A stretch of 64,000 nucleotides of DNA, from assembly GCF_004168285.1 (NCBI RefSeq), contig NZ_SEWF01000023.1:46800-110799 (forward strand), read 5' to 3'. The translations under genes and the position numbers were made by a program. This document shows, piece after piece, positions 51,082 to 59,484 of this stretch. Source of the stretch: Emticicia agri. GTDB lineage: Bacteria > Bacteroidota > Bacteroidia > Cytophagales > Spirosomataceae. The notes beneath the pieces are model-generated. The model did no database searches. It was not told where the DNA came from and saw only the letters and a list, made by a program, of their open reading frames with translations. Within the stretch, counting starts at the first letter, position 1, and every line of letters starts with the position of its first letter.

Positions 51082-52917
51082 TTATTTAAACGAATCAATC
51101 GTATTCGTTAGTTGTTCTTTAATAGCACTCACCGCTGTCTGGTAACCAATTTCAACAATTTTATCATAAGATTTCCAATCCATCAACCCAAAATTACTCA
51201 CATTCGGATTAATATACAGGTCGCAGTAAGGTTTGTACTGATTAGCTTTAAAGTCGCTGGCAATGGTAGTTGACTGAAAAATCATAGACATCATATTAGG
51301 AATTTTTGCTCCTGTACTATTTCCCATCACTCTTGCTTTAAAACTTGTCCAGGTATTCCCTGTCTGAATCTCTTCTTTCTTCTGAAGCGAGCGTTGTATA
51401 TTCATGTCAACCGAAATCACTTTGCCAACCCCCATCGAAAGCATGACATCTACAGGCGTATTGTTAAAAATACCTCCATCTACCAATAAGCCATCGTCAT
51501 CAATTACAGGCGGAAAAACACCCGGCAACGAAATACTGGCTCTTACATACTTGCGCAATTTGCCATGCTGATGAATGACCGCTACTGCTTTGGTAATATT
51601 GCTCGAAACACAGTAGAAACTTCGCCACAAATCTTCAATATCAACAGTGCCATAATATTTTTCGAGAATTTCTTCTACTTTCTTGCCTTTAATCAACGAA
51701 AAATACGGAATCAGATTAAAGTCAGAAGTCGGGTTTTTGCCTTCGAGATAAATAGCCCGCATCACGCCATAAAGTTTTTCTGCCGAATTGCCCATGGCAA
51801 TAAAGCTGGCAATAATAGACCCCATACTGGTTCCACCGACAAAATCTACCGGAATCCCGTATTCTTCTAATGCCCTAAAAACCCCAACATGTACAAAGCC
51901 TCTGGCGCCACCACCCGACAAAACCAGACCAACCGACTGTCCCATCAGGTAACGTCGGATACGTTCAACATCGGAGGGTTTATCCTGCTCTACATGAAAA
52001 TGCCGTTGAACTTGTCTGTTTTGCAACCAGATGGAAGTTTTAGAAGGTATATCAGTTTTAGACGGATGAATGAGAATAAGGGTCTTGCTGACATCTGAAT
52101 AACGCCCATATAATAAAGAAGTTTCGGATGGCTGGGGATTGGGCGCAAAATGGCTTTCGCTGATAATCAATACCTTATCTGCCTGACGAATACATCTTTT
52201 TGTCCATTCGCTGTTCATGGAGTCAGTTTCGTACAATACATAACTATACTGCGCCTCCTGTTCATCAAGCCAGTTACTCAATAGCCGGTATTTTTCTACA
52301 TCTGATTTTTCTGCATTCGCAATCTGTGTATTATTAAAATACTTGCTAATGACAGGGATTGATAAGTATTGGCAGGTATCCTGTTTCCTGAGCGATTGAA
52401 ATATTTTCTGGCAGAATTGTTTTTCAACTTCCGAATTATGTAAACAAATCAGGGCAATGTTTGTAATTTTATAGTTGGTCTTTTTTGAAAGATTCTGCCT
52501 GTTTAATCGCTCAATAATCAGATTGGTGATATTAAGCACTACTCTCGGAGATATCGCAATAATTTTCTCGAATGTTTCTCTACTGATTTTTACCAGTACC
52601 GAATCGCGAATGGCAATAATATCTGCACTACGTGGCGAATCTGTAAAAACGCCCATTTCGCCTACTGTTTCACCTGGAGGAATTTCTCCAAGAATCACTT
52701 TTTCTCCTGAACCATCGGTAACATAAGCCTGTAGTCGGCCACTTAAAACACCATACAGGCTATCTGACTGGTCTCCTGCATGAAATAAAATTTCTCCTCC
52801 TGATAACTCTTTCCATTCAAGCAAACTAAATACTGACTCAAAAGCTTCAATACTTAAATTACCGAAAATTTTGTTAAGCGTTAACTGGAGCAAATCGTGG
52901 TAGATTGTTTTTTGCAT
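51082..52917 (-). CDS. Cyclic-nucleotide-binding patatin-like phospholipase (NTE-like)
   Basis: A 611-residue protein with an N-terminal cNMP-binding domain (about 15-130; GGEILFHAGDQSDSLYGVLSG, LGEIPPGETVGEMGVFTDSPRSADI) and a C-terminal patatin domain. The oxyanion loop SGGGARGF is near 336, the nucleophile Ser in GGTSMGS near 364 and the Asp of the dyad in LLVDGGIF near 477. A central ~160 residues contain the link region seen in neuropathy-target-esterase homologues. It should deacylate phospholipids under cyclic-nucleotide control. The class III cyclase follows on the same strand. Confidence 0.92.
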   Translation of the reverse strand: MQKTIYHDLLQLTLNKIFGNLSIEAFESVFSLLEWKELSGGEILFHAGDQSDSLYGVLSGRLQAYVTDGSGEKVILGEIPPGETVGEMGVFTDSPRSADIIAIRDSVLVKISRETFEKIIAISPRVVLNITNLIIERLNRQNLSKKTNYKITNIALICLHNSEVEKQFCQKIFQSLRKQDTCQYLSIPVISKYFNNTQIANAEKSDVEKYRLLSNWLDEQEAQYSYVLYETDSMNSEWTKRCIRQADKVLIISESHFAPNPQPSETSLLYGRYSDVSKTLILIHPSKTDIPSKTSIWLQNRQVQRHFHVEQDKPSDVERIRRYLMGQSVGLVLSGGGARGFVHVGVFRALEEYGIPVDFVGGTSMGSIIASFIAMGNSAEKLYGVMRAIYLEGKNPTSDFNLIPYFSLIKGKKVEEILEKYYGTVDIEDLWRSFYCVSSNITKAVAVIHQHGKLRKYVRASISLPGVFPPVIDDDGLLVDGGIFNNTPVDVMLSMGVGKVISVDMNIQRSLQKKEEIQTGNTWTSFKARVMGNSTGAKIPNMMSMIFQSTTIASDFKANQYKPYCDLYINPNVSNFGLMDWKSYDKIVEIGYQTAVSAIKEQLTNTIDSFK

Positions 52918-53187
52918 ACTCAGTTATTAAAATTGTCAGAACTACTTTAGTAAATTATGACATACAATTATTCGTTCGTTCATAGTTTCACTCAATGAAA
53001 ATTTCAGACACCAATAGGTAACAAAATTGGAGAAAAATAGCTAATAAGACATAGTTCAAAACGGTCATTCTTTTACTCATTTTGGACAAAAGACACAAAA
53101 GATGGTTTTTAATATTCTCTTAATTGAAATACCTATCCAGCTAAATAAAATAAAGAAAAGAAATTATAGTACTTTTTTGATTTTGTA
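52918..53187. other. Intergenic stretch before the his genes
   Basis: The space between the divergent patatin gene and hisH. Apart from the hisH promoter region (next entry) I see no gene and no clear repeat. Confidence 0.4.
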
Positions 53188-53218
53188 TATACATTATCAA
53201 TGTATAGCCATAGATTTG
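53188..53218 (+). promoter_or_regulatory. hisH upstream dyad and -7 element
   Basis: A perfect dyad TATACATT-ATC-AATGTATA (53188-53206) is followed by TAGATTTG (53211-53218), a -7 consensus match. The -33 element is unclear (TTTTG is 25 bases away). The dyad could be an operator. Confidence 0.4.
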
Positions 53219-53261
53219 TAGTAACAACACCACAATCTATCATCTTCAATTTTCTCTGATT

Positions 53262-53849
53262 TTGAAAGTCATCATTATTAAATATAACGCAGGCAATGTG
53301 CAGTCGGTAATGTATGCCTTAGAGCGTATTGGGGTAGCGTACGAATTATCTGACGACACCGATACAATCCGCTCGGCAGAAAGAATTATTTTTCCGGGTG
53401 TAGGCGAAGCCAGCACGGCCATGAAAAGCCTGCGTGTGAATGGGCTGGACAAACTGATTCCGACTTTGAAACAACCTTTTTTAGGTACGTGTGTAGGTAT
53501 GCAATTGCTCTGTAAATCATCAGAAGAAAATAATACCGATTGTTTAGGCGTATTTGATGTACCTGTACTCAAATTCCCTCAGATTAAAGGCTTTAAAGTA
53601 CCGCAAACAGGTTGGAATGATATTTATGGCTATGCGTCTGAATTGACCGATGGACTGGCCGAACATTCGTATGTCTATTATAATCACGGTTATTACGCTC
53701 CGTTATGTGATTATACCGTAGCTAAGACCGACTATATGCTCGAATACTCGGCCATGTTACAAAAAGATAATTTCTTTGCCGCTCAGTTTCACTCTGAGAT
53801 TAGTGGTGATGTAGGGCAGAAAATTTTTGAGAATTTTTTGAAGGTGTAA
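53262..53849 (+). CDS. hisH: Imidazole glycerol phosphate synthase, glutaminase subunit
   Basis: The start is TTG at 53262: it aligns with the Met of other HisH proteins (KVIIIKYNAGNVQSV follows) and no ATG lies upstream in frame. The 195-residue amidotransferase has its nucleophile Cys in GTCVGMQLL near 79 and the His/Glu pair in AAQFHSEIS near 175; the usual Pro of FHPE is Ser here. It supplies ammonia to HisF for ring closure in histidine synthesis. Its partners hisA and hisF follow, but are separated by a two-gene defence insert. Confidence 0.93.
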   Translation: MKVIIIKYNAGNVQSVMYALERIGVAYELSDDTDTIRSAERIIFPGVGEASTAMKSLRVNGLDKLIPTLKQPFLGTCVGMQLLCKSSEENNTDCLGVFDVPVLKFPQIKGFKVPQTGWNDIYGYASELTDGLAEHSYVYYNHGYYAPLCDYTVAKTDYMLEYSAMLQKDNFFAAQFHSEISGDVGQKIFENFLKV

Positions 53850-53910
53850 ATTAGAAATCAAGTTAGAGTTTTATTATTTTCTACTTATATTTACTTAAAA
53901 ATAAGTAAAA

Positions 53911-55221
53911 ATGGATAAAGAGGGTGTTTATTTAAAAGAGGTAGAGATAACAGATGTAAAGTGTTTTAAAAACACTCATAAAATCTCCTTTACTAATCCA
54001 AATGGAGAGGCTTATCAATGGAATATTATATTAGGCAACAATAATACTGGAAAAACTACTATTCTAAAAATTTTAGCTTCATTGGAACCTAAATTAGAAT
54101 ACACTTATTTTGATGAAGTGGATGTTAATGTTGGAGGTAATATTGTAAGTAGAGAAGTGAAATCTTATCAACCATCTGCTACTATAAGAAAAGAAGTAGA
54201 AAAAAGCTATAGTATAAGCTCAATATTAAGCAATTCATTAGACTGGCATTTTTCTAAAACTCGAATTAAACTTGATAGTGGAGGATTTATTAACCCTATT
54301 ATATTTCAATCTGTTGATGAGACCGAATCTAATTTTAATTCCTTAGACAACTCTTTTTTTATCGGATATGGTACTTCAAGGAAAATGTCTGAAACTAATA
54401 TCTCTAATAATATATTAACAACAAATAATTCTCAAGGAATTTTTAATGACAAAGTTGAATATATTAATGCGGAAGAATGGTTAATACAATTAGACTATAG
54501 TCAAAAAAATGCTGTTACAGAAGCAAAGGCTATTTTCTCTAAAATAAAGAATATAATAATCACCGGTTTATTGCCAGATGTAAAAGATATTGAGTTAATA
54601 TCAGAAATAAATAAAAAAACTAACTCAATTCAAAATTATGTATTATTTCATACTGATTATGGCAAAGTTCGTTTAAAAGATTTAGGATATGGTTATCAAT
54701 CTACTTTAACATGGGTAGTCGATTTAGCAAAAAAAATGTTCGAGAAATATCCTGAATTAGAAAATCCATTAACTGGTTCTGCCATAGTTTTAATAGATGA
54801 AATAGATTTGCACTTACACCCAGATTGGCAAAGAAAATTGATTGGCTATCTAAGCAATATTTTCCCTAATGTTCAATTTATAGCTACAGCTCATAGTCCG
54901 CTTATTATCCAATCAGCCGACGATATTAATTTAATAATTTTAGAAAAAGATAAAGATAATACTCATATCCGTCAGGAGTTTGGTACTTTTCAAGGTTGGA
55001 CAGTAGAAGAAATACTCCAAAATTTAATGGGATTAGGTGAAAAAACGGTTTCTGATAAATATTTGGAATTACTAAAGCAATTTGAAGAGGGAATGGATGA
55101 AGAAAATTACGAAAAGGCAAATTCTGCCTTTGAAATATTAGACAAAATATTACACTCTACAAGTAGCCAACGCAAATTATTGAAATTGCAACTTGGCTCT
55201 ATTGCACCTGCCTACACATGA
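53911..55221 (+). CDS. ptuA: PtuA-like AAA/ABC-type ATPase (Septu defence)
   Basis: A 436-residue ATPase of the overcoming-lysogenization-defect/SMC-like group: Walker A GNNNTGKTT near residue 45, Walker B VLIDEIDLHLHPDW near 293 followed by the H-loop TAHSP near 330, and an AT-rich coiled middle. The C-terminal tail is helical. With the overlapping HNH gene it matches the two-gene Septu system (PtuA senses and binds nucleotide, PtuB cuts). Related pairs also occur as retron effectors, but no reverse transcriptase is near. It is inserted into the his operon and is more AT-rich than hisH and hisA. Confidence 0.8.
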   Translation: MDKEGVYLKEVEITDVKCFKNTHKISFTNPNGEAYQWNIILGNNNTGKTTILKILASLEPKLEYTYFDEVDVNVGGNIVSREVKSYQPSATIRKEVEKSYSISSILSNSLDWHFSKTRIKLDSGGFINPIIFQSVDETESNFNSLDNSFFIGYGTSRKMSETNISNNILTTNNSQGIFNDKVEYINAEEWLIQLDYSQKNAVTEAKAIFSKIKNIIITGLLPDVKDIELISEINKKTNSIQNYVLFHTDYGKVRLKDLGYGYQSTLTWVVDLAKKMFEKYPELENPLTGSAIVLIDEIDLHLHPDWQRKLIGYLSNIFPNVQFIATAHSPLIIQSADDINLIILEKDKDNTHIRQEFGTFQGWTVEEILQNLMGLGEKTVSDKYLELLKQFEEGMDEENYEKANSAFEILDKILHSTSSQRKLLKLQLGSIAPAYT

Positions 55222-55970
55222 TAAAGCTTAAAGACTTATCTTGTCCTCCAGAATTGACAGAAGAAGTAGCGCAAGCACTTACTGACGAATTTAAGACTAC
55301 GGGAAATTCGGTTTGGAAGAAAGATTATATTGCTGAACAACTTATGACAATGTCGAATGGAAAATGTTGTTTTTCAGAATGTAAACTTTCCGAAGAAGGA
55401 AAATATGCCGAAGTTGAGCATTTTCATCCTAAATCTCTCTATCCTGATGAAGTAGTAAAGTGGGAGAATTTACTACCTATTAATAATGCTGTCAATAAAG
55501 CTAAATCGGCTCATGATACTAAACTTGAACCAATTATTAATCCTCGTTTTGATAACCCTAAAAAACATTTAGCCTTTAAAACTTTTCGTTTTAAAGGGAA
55601 AGATGAAATAGGAAGAAAAACGATAGAGGTTTTAAACTTGAATGATACTCGTTTATGGGTTGATAAAAGATATGAAATTGGGAATGAAGCAGTTGAGACA
55701 TTAGAGGATATTAGTCAAGAATTACAGGAATATGATAGATTAGAAGTAAAAACTACTCGTAAAAGAAATAATATTCTTCGGAAATTAAGAAACCTCTTTT
55801 ATGAAGGAACTCCTGAAGCCGAGTATAGTGCAGTGGTGGCTTCCTACCTGCTAAATGATGATGATTATATTATTATTAGAGAAATATTAGTTAAATATAG
55901 TTTATGGGACGAAGAGTTTGAGAAATTAGAAAAACAATTAGAATTTTGTGCATTAGACGTAATATCATGA
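55218..55970 (+). CDS. ptuB: PtuB-like HNH endonuclease (Septu defence)
   Basis: The 250-residue protein has an HNH nuclease core: KCCFSECKL near residues 50-58, AEVEHFHPKSLYP with the catalytic His near 70, then WENLLPINNAVNKAKS near 82-97. The remainder is helical, as in PtuB. It starts as ATGA over the ptuA stop, and its own stop (TGA at 55968-55970) overlaps the hisA start the same way, so translation from hisH's neighbour to hisA passes through the insert. It should degrade phage DNA or host DNA when PtuA is triggered. Confidence 0.82.
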   Translation: MIKLKDLSCPPELTEEVAQALTDEFKTTGNSVWKKDYIAEQLMTMSNGKCCFSECKLSEEGKYAEVEHFHPKSLYPDEVVKWENLLPINNAVNKAKSAHDTKLEPIINPRFDNPKKHLAFKTFRFKGKDEIGRKTIEVLNLNDTRLWVDKRYEIGNEAVETLEDISQELQEYDRLEVKTTRKRNNILRKLRNLFYEGTPEAEYSAVVASYLLNDDDYIIIREILVKYSLWDEEFEKLEKQLEFCALDVIS

Positions 55971-56692
55971 GTTTACAAATCATACCAGCTATTGACATCA
56001 TAGAAGGCAAATGTGTTCGCCTGACCCAAGGTGATTACTCCCAGAAAAAAACCTATAATGAAAATCCGCTTGAAGTTGCCAAGATGTTTGAAGATGCCGG
56101 AATCAAGCGTTTGCATTTAGTTGATTTAGATGGTGCCAAACAAAAAAAGATTGTCAATGCCAAAGTATTAGAAACCATTGCTTCCAAAACCAATCTGCAG
56201 ATTGATTTTGGCGGAGGAGTACAATCAGATACTGACATCAGATTAGCTTTTGATTGTGGAGCCAGACAGGTAACCGGAGGAAGCATTGCTATTAAAAACC
56301 CAGAGTTATTTGAATCGTGGCTCAAATCTTATGGGAGCGAGGCCATTATTTTAGGAGCCGATGCCCGTCAGGAAAAAATTGCCGTGAGCGGTTGGGAAGA
56401 AGAAACCAGTGTGTGGGTCTATGATTTTGTGGGCGAATGGATTCAGAAAGGCATCAAATACACTATCAGTACTGACGTAGCCAAAGATGGCTTGTTACAA
56501 GGTCCATCAGTGGACTTGTATAAAAAAATGCAGGAGCAATTCCCTGATTTAAAAGTGATTGCCAGTGGTGGTGTAAGTTCGATGGATGACCTTGAAGAAT
56601 TAGCTGAACTGAATATTTTTGGCGTAATTGTCGGCAAGGCTATTTATGAAAACCGTATTAGTTTGAAAGATATAGAACGCAGATTTATATGA
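55967..56692 (+). CDS. hisA: ProFAR isomerase
   Basis: The ATG at 55967 (MSLQIIPAIDIIEGKCVRL) overlaps the ptuB stop as ATGA; the frame opens earlier, inside ptuB. The 241-residue TIM barrel has the catalytic Asp in AIDIIEGK near 9, GGGVQSD, and Asp in STDVAKDGLLQGPS near 129-135, all diagnostic for HisA. It isomerises ProFAR to PRFAR in histidine synthesis. Its own stop overlaps the GNAT gene by four bases. Confidence 0.95.
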   Translation: MSLQIIPAIDIIEGKCVRLTQGDYSQKKTYNENPLEVAKMFEDAGIKRLHLVDLDGAKQKKIVNAKVLETIASKTNLQIDFGGGVQSDTDIRLAFDCGARQVTGGSIAIKNPELFESWLKSYGSEAIILGADARQEKIAVSGWEEETSVWVYDFVGEWIQKGIKYTISTDVAKDGLLQGPSVDLYKKMQEQFPDLKVIASGGVSSMDDLEELAELNIFGVIVGKAIYENRISLKDIERRFI

Positions 56693-57153
56693 ATCACGAA
56701 TTCAAGAAAGACGGATATATCATTAGCACAGACCAGCAATTGTTGCAGTTTGATGTGATTCATAAATTCCTTACAACCAGTTACTGGTCGCCGGAGATTC
56801 CTATGGAAGTGGTGAAACGAGCAGCCGCAGGTTCTATTACTTTTGGTATTTACAAAGATTCAGGCGAACAGGTAGGTTATGCCCGTGTGATTTCAGACTG
56901 TGCTACTTTTGCTTATCTGGCTGATATATTTATATTGGAGTCAGAAAGAGGGAAAGGTTTATCAAAATGGCTCATGACTTGTATTATGCAATTACCTGAA
57001 TTGCAAAACCTAAGACGCTGGGGTTTAGCTACCCGTGATGCGCATAGCTTATATGCACAATTCGGCTTCACGCCCTTAGATAATCCAGATATAATGATGC
57101 AGATTGCAAGGCCTAATATTTACAAAGAATTGAGTGGTTTAGTAAATGAGTGA
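56689..57153 (+). CDS. GNAT-family N-acetyltransferase
   Basis: A 154-residue single GNAT domain: YARVISDCATFAYLADIFIL as strand 4, then ESERGKGLSKWLM with the acetyl-CoA R/Q-x-x-G-x-G/A loop, and a C-terminal LYAQFGF strand. It resembles the small group annotated as sortase-like or YjcF-type acetyltransferases; the substrate is unknown. It starts on the hisA stop (ATGA) and so belongs to the his operon. Confidence 0.9.
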   Translation: MNHEFKKDGYIISTDQQLLQFDVIHKFLTTSYWSPEIPMEVVKRAAAGSITFGIYKDSGEQVGYARVISDCATFAYLADIFILESERGKGLSKWLMTCIMQLPELQNLRRWGLATRDAHSLYAQFGFTPLDNPDIMMQIARPNIYKELSGLVNE

Positions 57154-57303
57154 TTTAGTGATTAGTCTTGAAATTTGCCGCGACAGCGTACCGTTTTAGA
57201 TGATTTTGGGATTTACTGAACTTAAATCCTGCAATCAGTTAAATCCGGTAAATCAAAGTTCAGACAAAATAATCACTCATTCACTAAATCACTCATTCAC
57301 TAA
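57145..57303. repeat. Fold-back element between the GNAT gene and hisF
   Basis: A 17-bp perfect inverted repeat (AATGAGTGATTTAGTGA at 57145-57161; complement at 57281-57297) encloses about 119 bases. The right arm sits in a 16-bp unit repeated twice in tandem (57272-57287 and 57288-57303). Inside, GATTTAC/GTAAATC and CTGAACTT/AAGTTCAG pair in an interleaved order (A, B, A', B'), a pseudoknot layout. The GNAT stop codon lies in the left arm. No terminator T-run is seen, and hisF follows in the same direction. Confidence 0.55.
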
Positions 57304-57322
57304 TTCACATTTGATTTAACTC

Positions 57323-58093
57323 ATGCTTACCAAAAGAATCATACCTTGTTTAGATATAAAAGACGGACGAACTGTAAAGGGCACAAATTTTGTAAACCTG
57401 CGTGATGCCGGAGACCCTGTTGAATTAGGAGCAGAATATGCCCTGCAAGGAGCAGACGAATTGGTGTTTCTGGATATTACAGCTACTGTTGAAGAACGTA
57501 AAACGTTAATAGATTTGGTTCGTCGGGTTGCCCGAACAGTTAATATCCCTTTTTGTGTAGGCGGAGGGATTGGGTCAGTCGCTGACGTCTCTAAATTACT
57601 GAATGCCGGAGCAGATAAGGTTTCTATCAACTCATCGGCCGTGCGCAATCCTGATTTGATTAATGAGTTGGCTTTAGAATTTGGCTCTCAGTGTATTGTA
57701 GTAGCTATTGATACCCGATATATTAACTTAGAGAATGGCACACAGGAGCATATCGTACATACACACGGTGGCAGAAAACCAACCGAATTGAAAACCATTG
57801 AATGGGCAAAAGAAGTAGAAAACCGGGGAGCAGGAGAAATTCTGTTGACTTCGATGGATACCGATGGCACTAAAGCCGGATTTGCGTTAGAACTCACCGC
57901 ACAGATTTCTGACAATGCCAATATTCCTATTATTGCCTCAGGCGGTGCCGGAACAATGGAACATTTCTACGATGTTTTTACTACCGGAAAAGCCGATGCG
58001 GGATTGGCTGCCAGTATCTTTCATTTCAAGGAAATAGGTATCCCTGAATTAAAGTATTACCTCAAAGGTAAGGGCATTTCTATGCGTGTCTGA
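57323..58093 (+). CDS. hisF: Imidazole glycerol phosphate synthase, cyclase subunit
   Basis: A 256-residue TIM barrel: [20 protein letters not shown] with the catalytic Asp near 11, [20 protein letters not shown], and the second catalytic Asp in [12 protein letters not shown] near 132. It forms the IGP synthase complex with HisH. It starts 170 bases after the GNAT gene, across the fold-back element. Confidence 0.96.
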   Translation: MLTKRIIPCLDIKDGRTVKGTNFVNLRDAGDPVELGAEYALQGADELVFLDITATVEERKTLIDLVRRVARTVNIPFCVGGGIGSVADVSKLLNAGADKVSINSSAVRNPDLINELALEFGSQCIVVAIDTRYINLENGTQEHIVHTHGGRKPTELKTIEWAKEVENRGAGEILLTSMDTDGTKAGFALELTAQISDNANIPIIASGGAGTMEHFYDVFTTGKADAGLAASIFHFKEIGIPELKYYLKGKGISMRV

Positions 58094-58100
58094 ATAGCCT

Positions 58101-59342
58101 TTATTTCCCTGCTACCAGACGCTTGATTTGTCCGCTATAATGGTCAAGGATATAAATTTCTTCATTGGCATCTACCCCAAAAGATGATACAGAACCACCC
58201 TCTGAACTCAATAATTCATTGCCCGTTTTGGTATTTCCATCAAAAGAGAGAGCCCATACATTTCCTTTAGCATAATCGGCAAAGATATATTTACCTTGTA
58301 GCGCAGGAATACGCTTGCCGTGATACACATATCCTCCGGTAACAGAAGTGCCATCACCACGAGGGTATTGATGAATAGGGTCTATGAGTGTGTTTGTAGG
58401 GTTACAGTCATTTCTTGGATTATAACAACGATTGGCTTCCTTCAGACGCCAGCCATAATTACCTCCTTTCGTAACAATGTCTATTTCTTCAAACTCATTC
58501 TGCCCTACATCTCCTACCCACATCTGTCCGGTTTCTGAGTCAAAACAAAAACGCCAGGGATTACGCAGACCATAGGCATAAATCTCTTCTCTGAAACCCT
58601 CTGTATTGCCTACGTAAGGATTATCAGCCGGAATCCCATAATGGCCTTTATCGGTTTTATGCACATCTATCCGTAGCATTTTGCCTAATATAGAGGTTCT
58701 ATTCTGCGAATAATTGTGCTGGTCGCCCCAGGCACCGCCATCACCTACGGCAATATAGAGGTAGCCGTCAGGGCCAAAAGCTATTTTTCCGCCATTATGG
58801 TTATCATAAGGTTGTGGAAATCTCATGATAATCAATTCTGAGGAAGGAGAGACTTTGGCATCTTTATAAGAGTTCGCTTTAAACCGGGCAATAATCGTTT
58901 CTAAGGGGTTTCTTTTATTGTAATTTACATAGAAATAGCCATTTTCCTTAAAATTCGGGTCAAAGGCAATCCCTAATAGCCCCATTTCGCCTAAATCATC
59001 TACCTTGTCTCTTATGTCCATATAAGTAGAGGCCGTTTTCACTGATGGATTATTGTCAAATACCTTAATGACTCCCTCCTGTTCCAATACAAAAATCCGG
59101 TTGGTACCATCACCCGCATGCACAAACTCAACCGGACTATTGAATTTCAGGTTTGGGAAAGCATTTTCAAGCTGATAAGCTGTAGGCGCTGCCTGGAAGC
59201 TGTGAAAAAGTTTGTTACCATTTAGATAGTTTATCAATAACACAATTAGTCCAACTGCTATAAGAGCAATTGCTAATAGAAAAATCAATAATCTGTTTTT
59301 ATGTCGGCTAATTGAAGATTCAAAAGGCAAACGGAGGTACAT
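58101..59342 (-). CDS. PQQ-dependent sugar dehydrogenase family protein (soluble GDH-like)
   Basis: A 413-residue protein with a single N-terminal membrane anchor (about 17-37) and a six-bladed GSDH beta-propeller: NRIFVLEQEGVIKVF, LGEMGLLGIAFDPNF, NHNGGKIAFGPDGYLYIAVGDGG, RNPWRFCFD and GQNEFEEIDIV. It resembles the soluble aldose dehydrogenases that use PQQ with calcium; many such proteins in Bacteroidota are of unproven substrate. It faces the periplasm. It converges on hisF, eight bases apart. Confidence 0.88.
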   Translation of the reverse strand: MYLRLPFESSISRHKNRLLIFLLAIALIAVGLIVLLINYLNGNKLFHSFQAAPTAYQLENAFPNLKFNSPVEFVHAGDGTNRIFVLEQEGVIKVFDNNPSVKTASTYMDIRDKVDDLGEMGLLGIAFDPNFKENGYFYVNYNKRNPLETIIARFKANSYKDAKVSPSSELIIMRFPQPYDNHNGGKIAFGPDGYLYIAVGDGGAWGDQHNYSQNRTSILGKMLRIDVHKTDKGHYGIPADNPYVGNTEGFREEIYAYGLRNPWRFCFDSETGQMWVGDVGQNEFEEIDIVTKGGNYGWRLKEANRCYNPRNDCNPTNTLIDPIHQYPRGDGTSVTGGYVYHGKRIPALQGKYIFADYAKGNVWALSFDGNTKTGNELLSSEGGSVSSFGVDANEEIYILDHYSGQIKRLVAGK

Positions 59343-59484
59343 ACTTATAAAAGTTTAGATGGAGAAATTTCATAAAACCTTAGCAGGCAATACATTTGCT
59401 GCTATTTGCTATGCTATACTACTACTTTGGCTGCATATATACAAGACTAAACGCTATGAACGGCTACTAAAACAGGTTGAAACG

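Noticed and set aside
49891..52917. CBASS or Pycsar defence operon
   Set aside because: The cyclase is a membrane-anchored class III enzyme with a signal peptide, there is no CD-NTase, and the patatin has an NTE/CRP-type sensor; envelope signalling is more likely.
53911..55970. Retron (Septu-type effector with reverse transcriptase)
   Set aside because: No reverse transcriptase or msr/msd-like region lies near the ptuAB pair.
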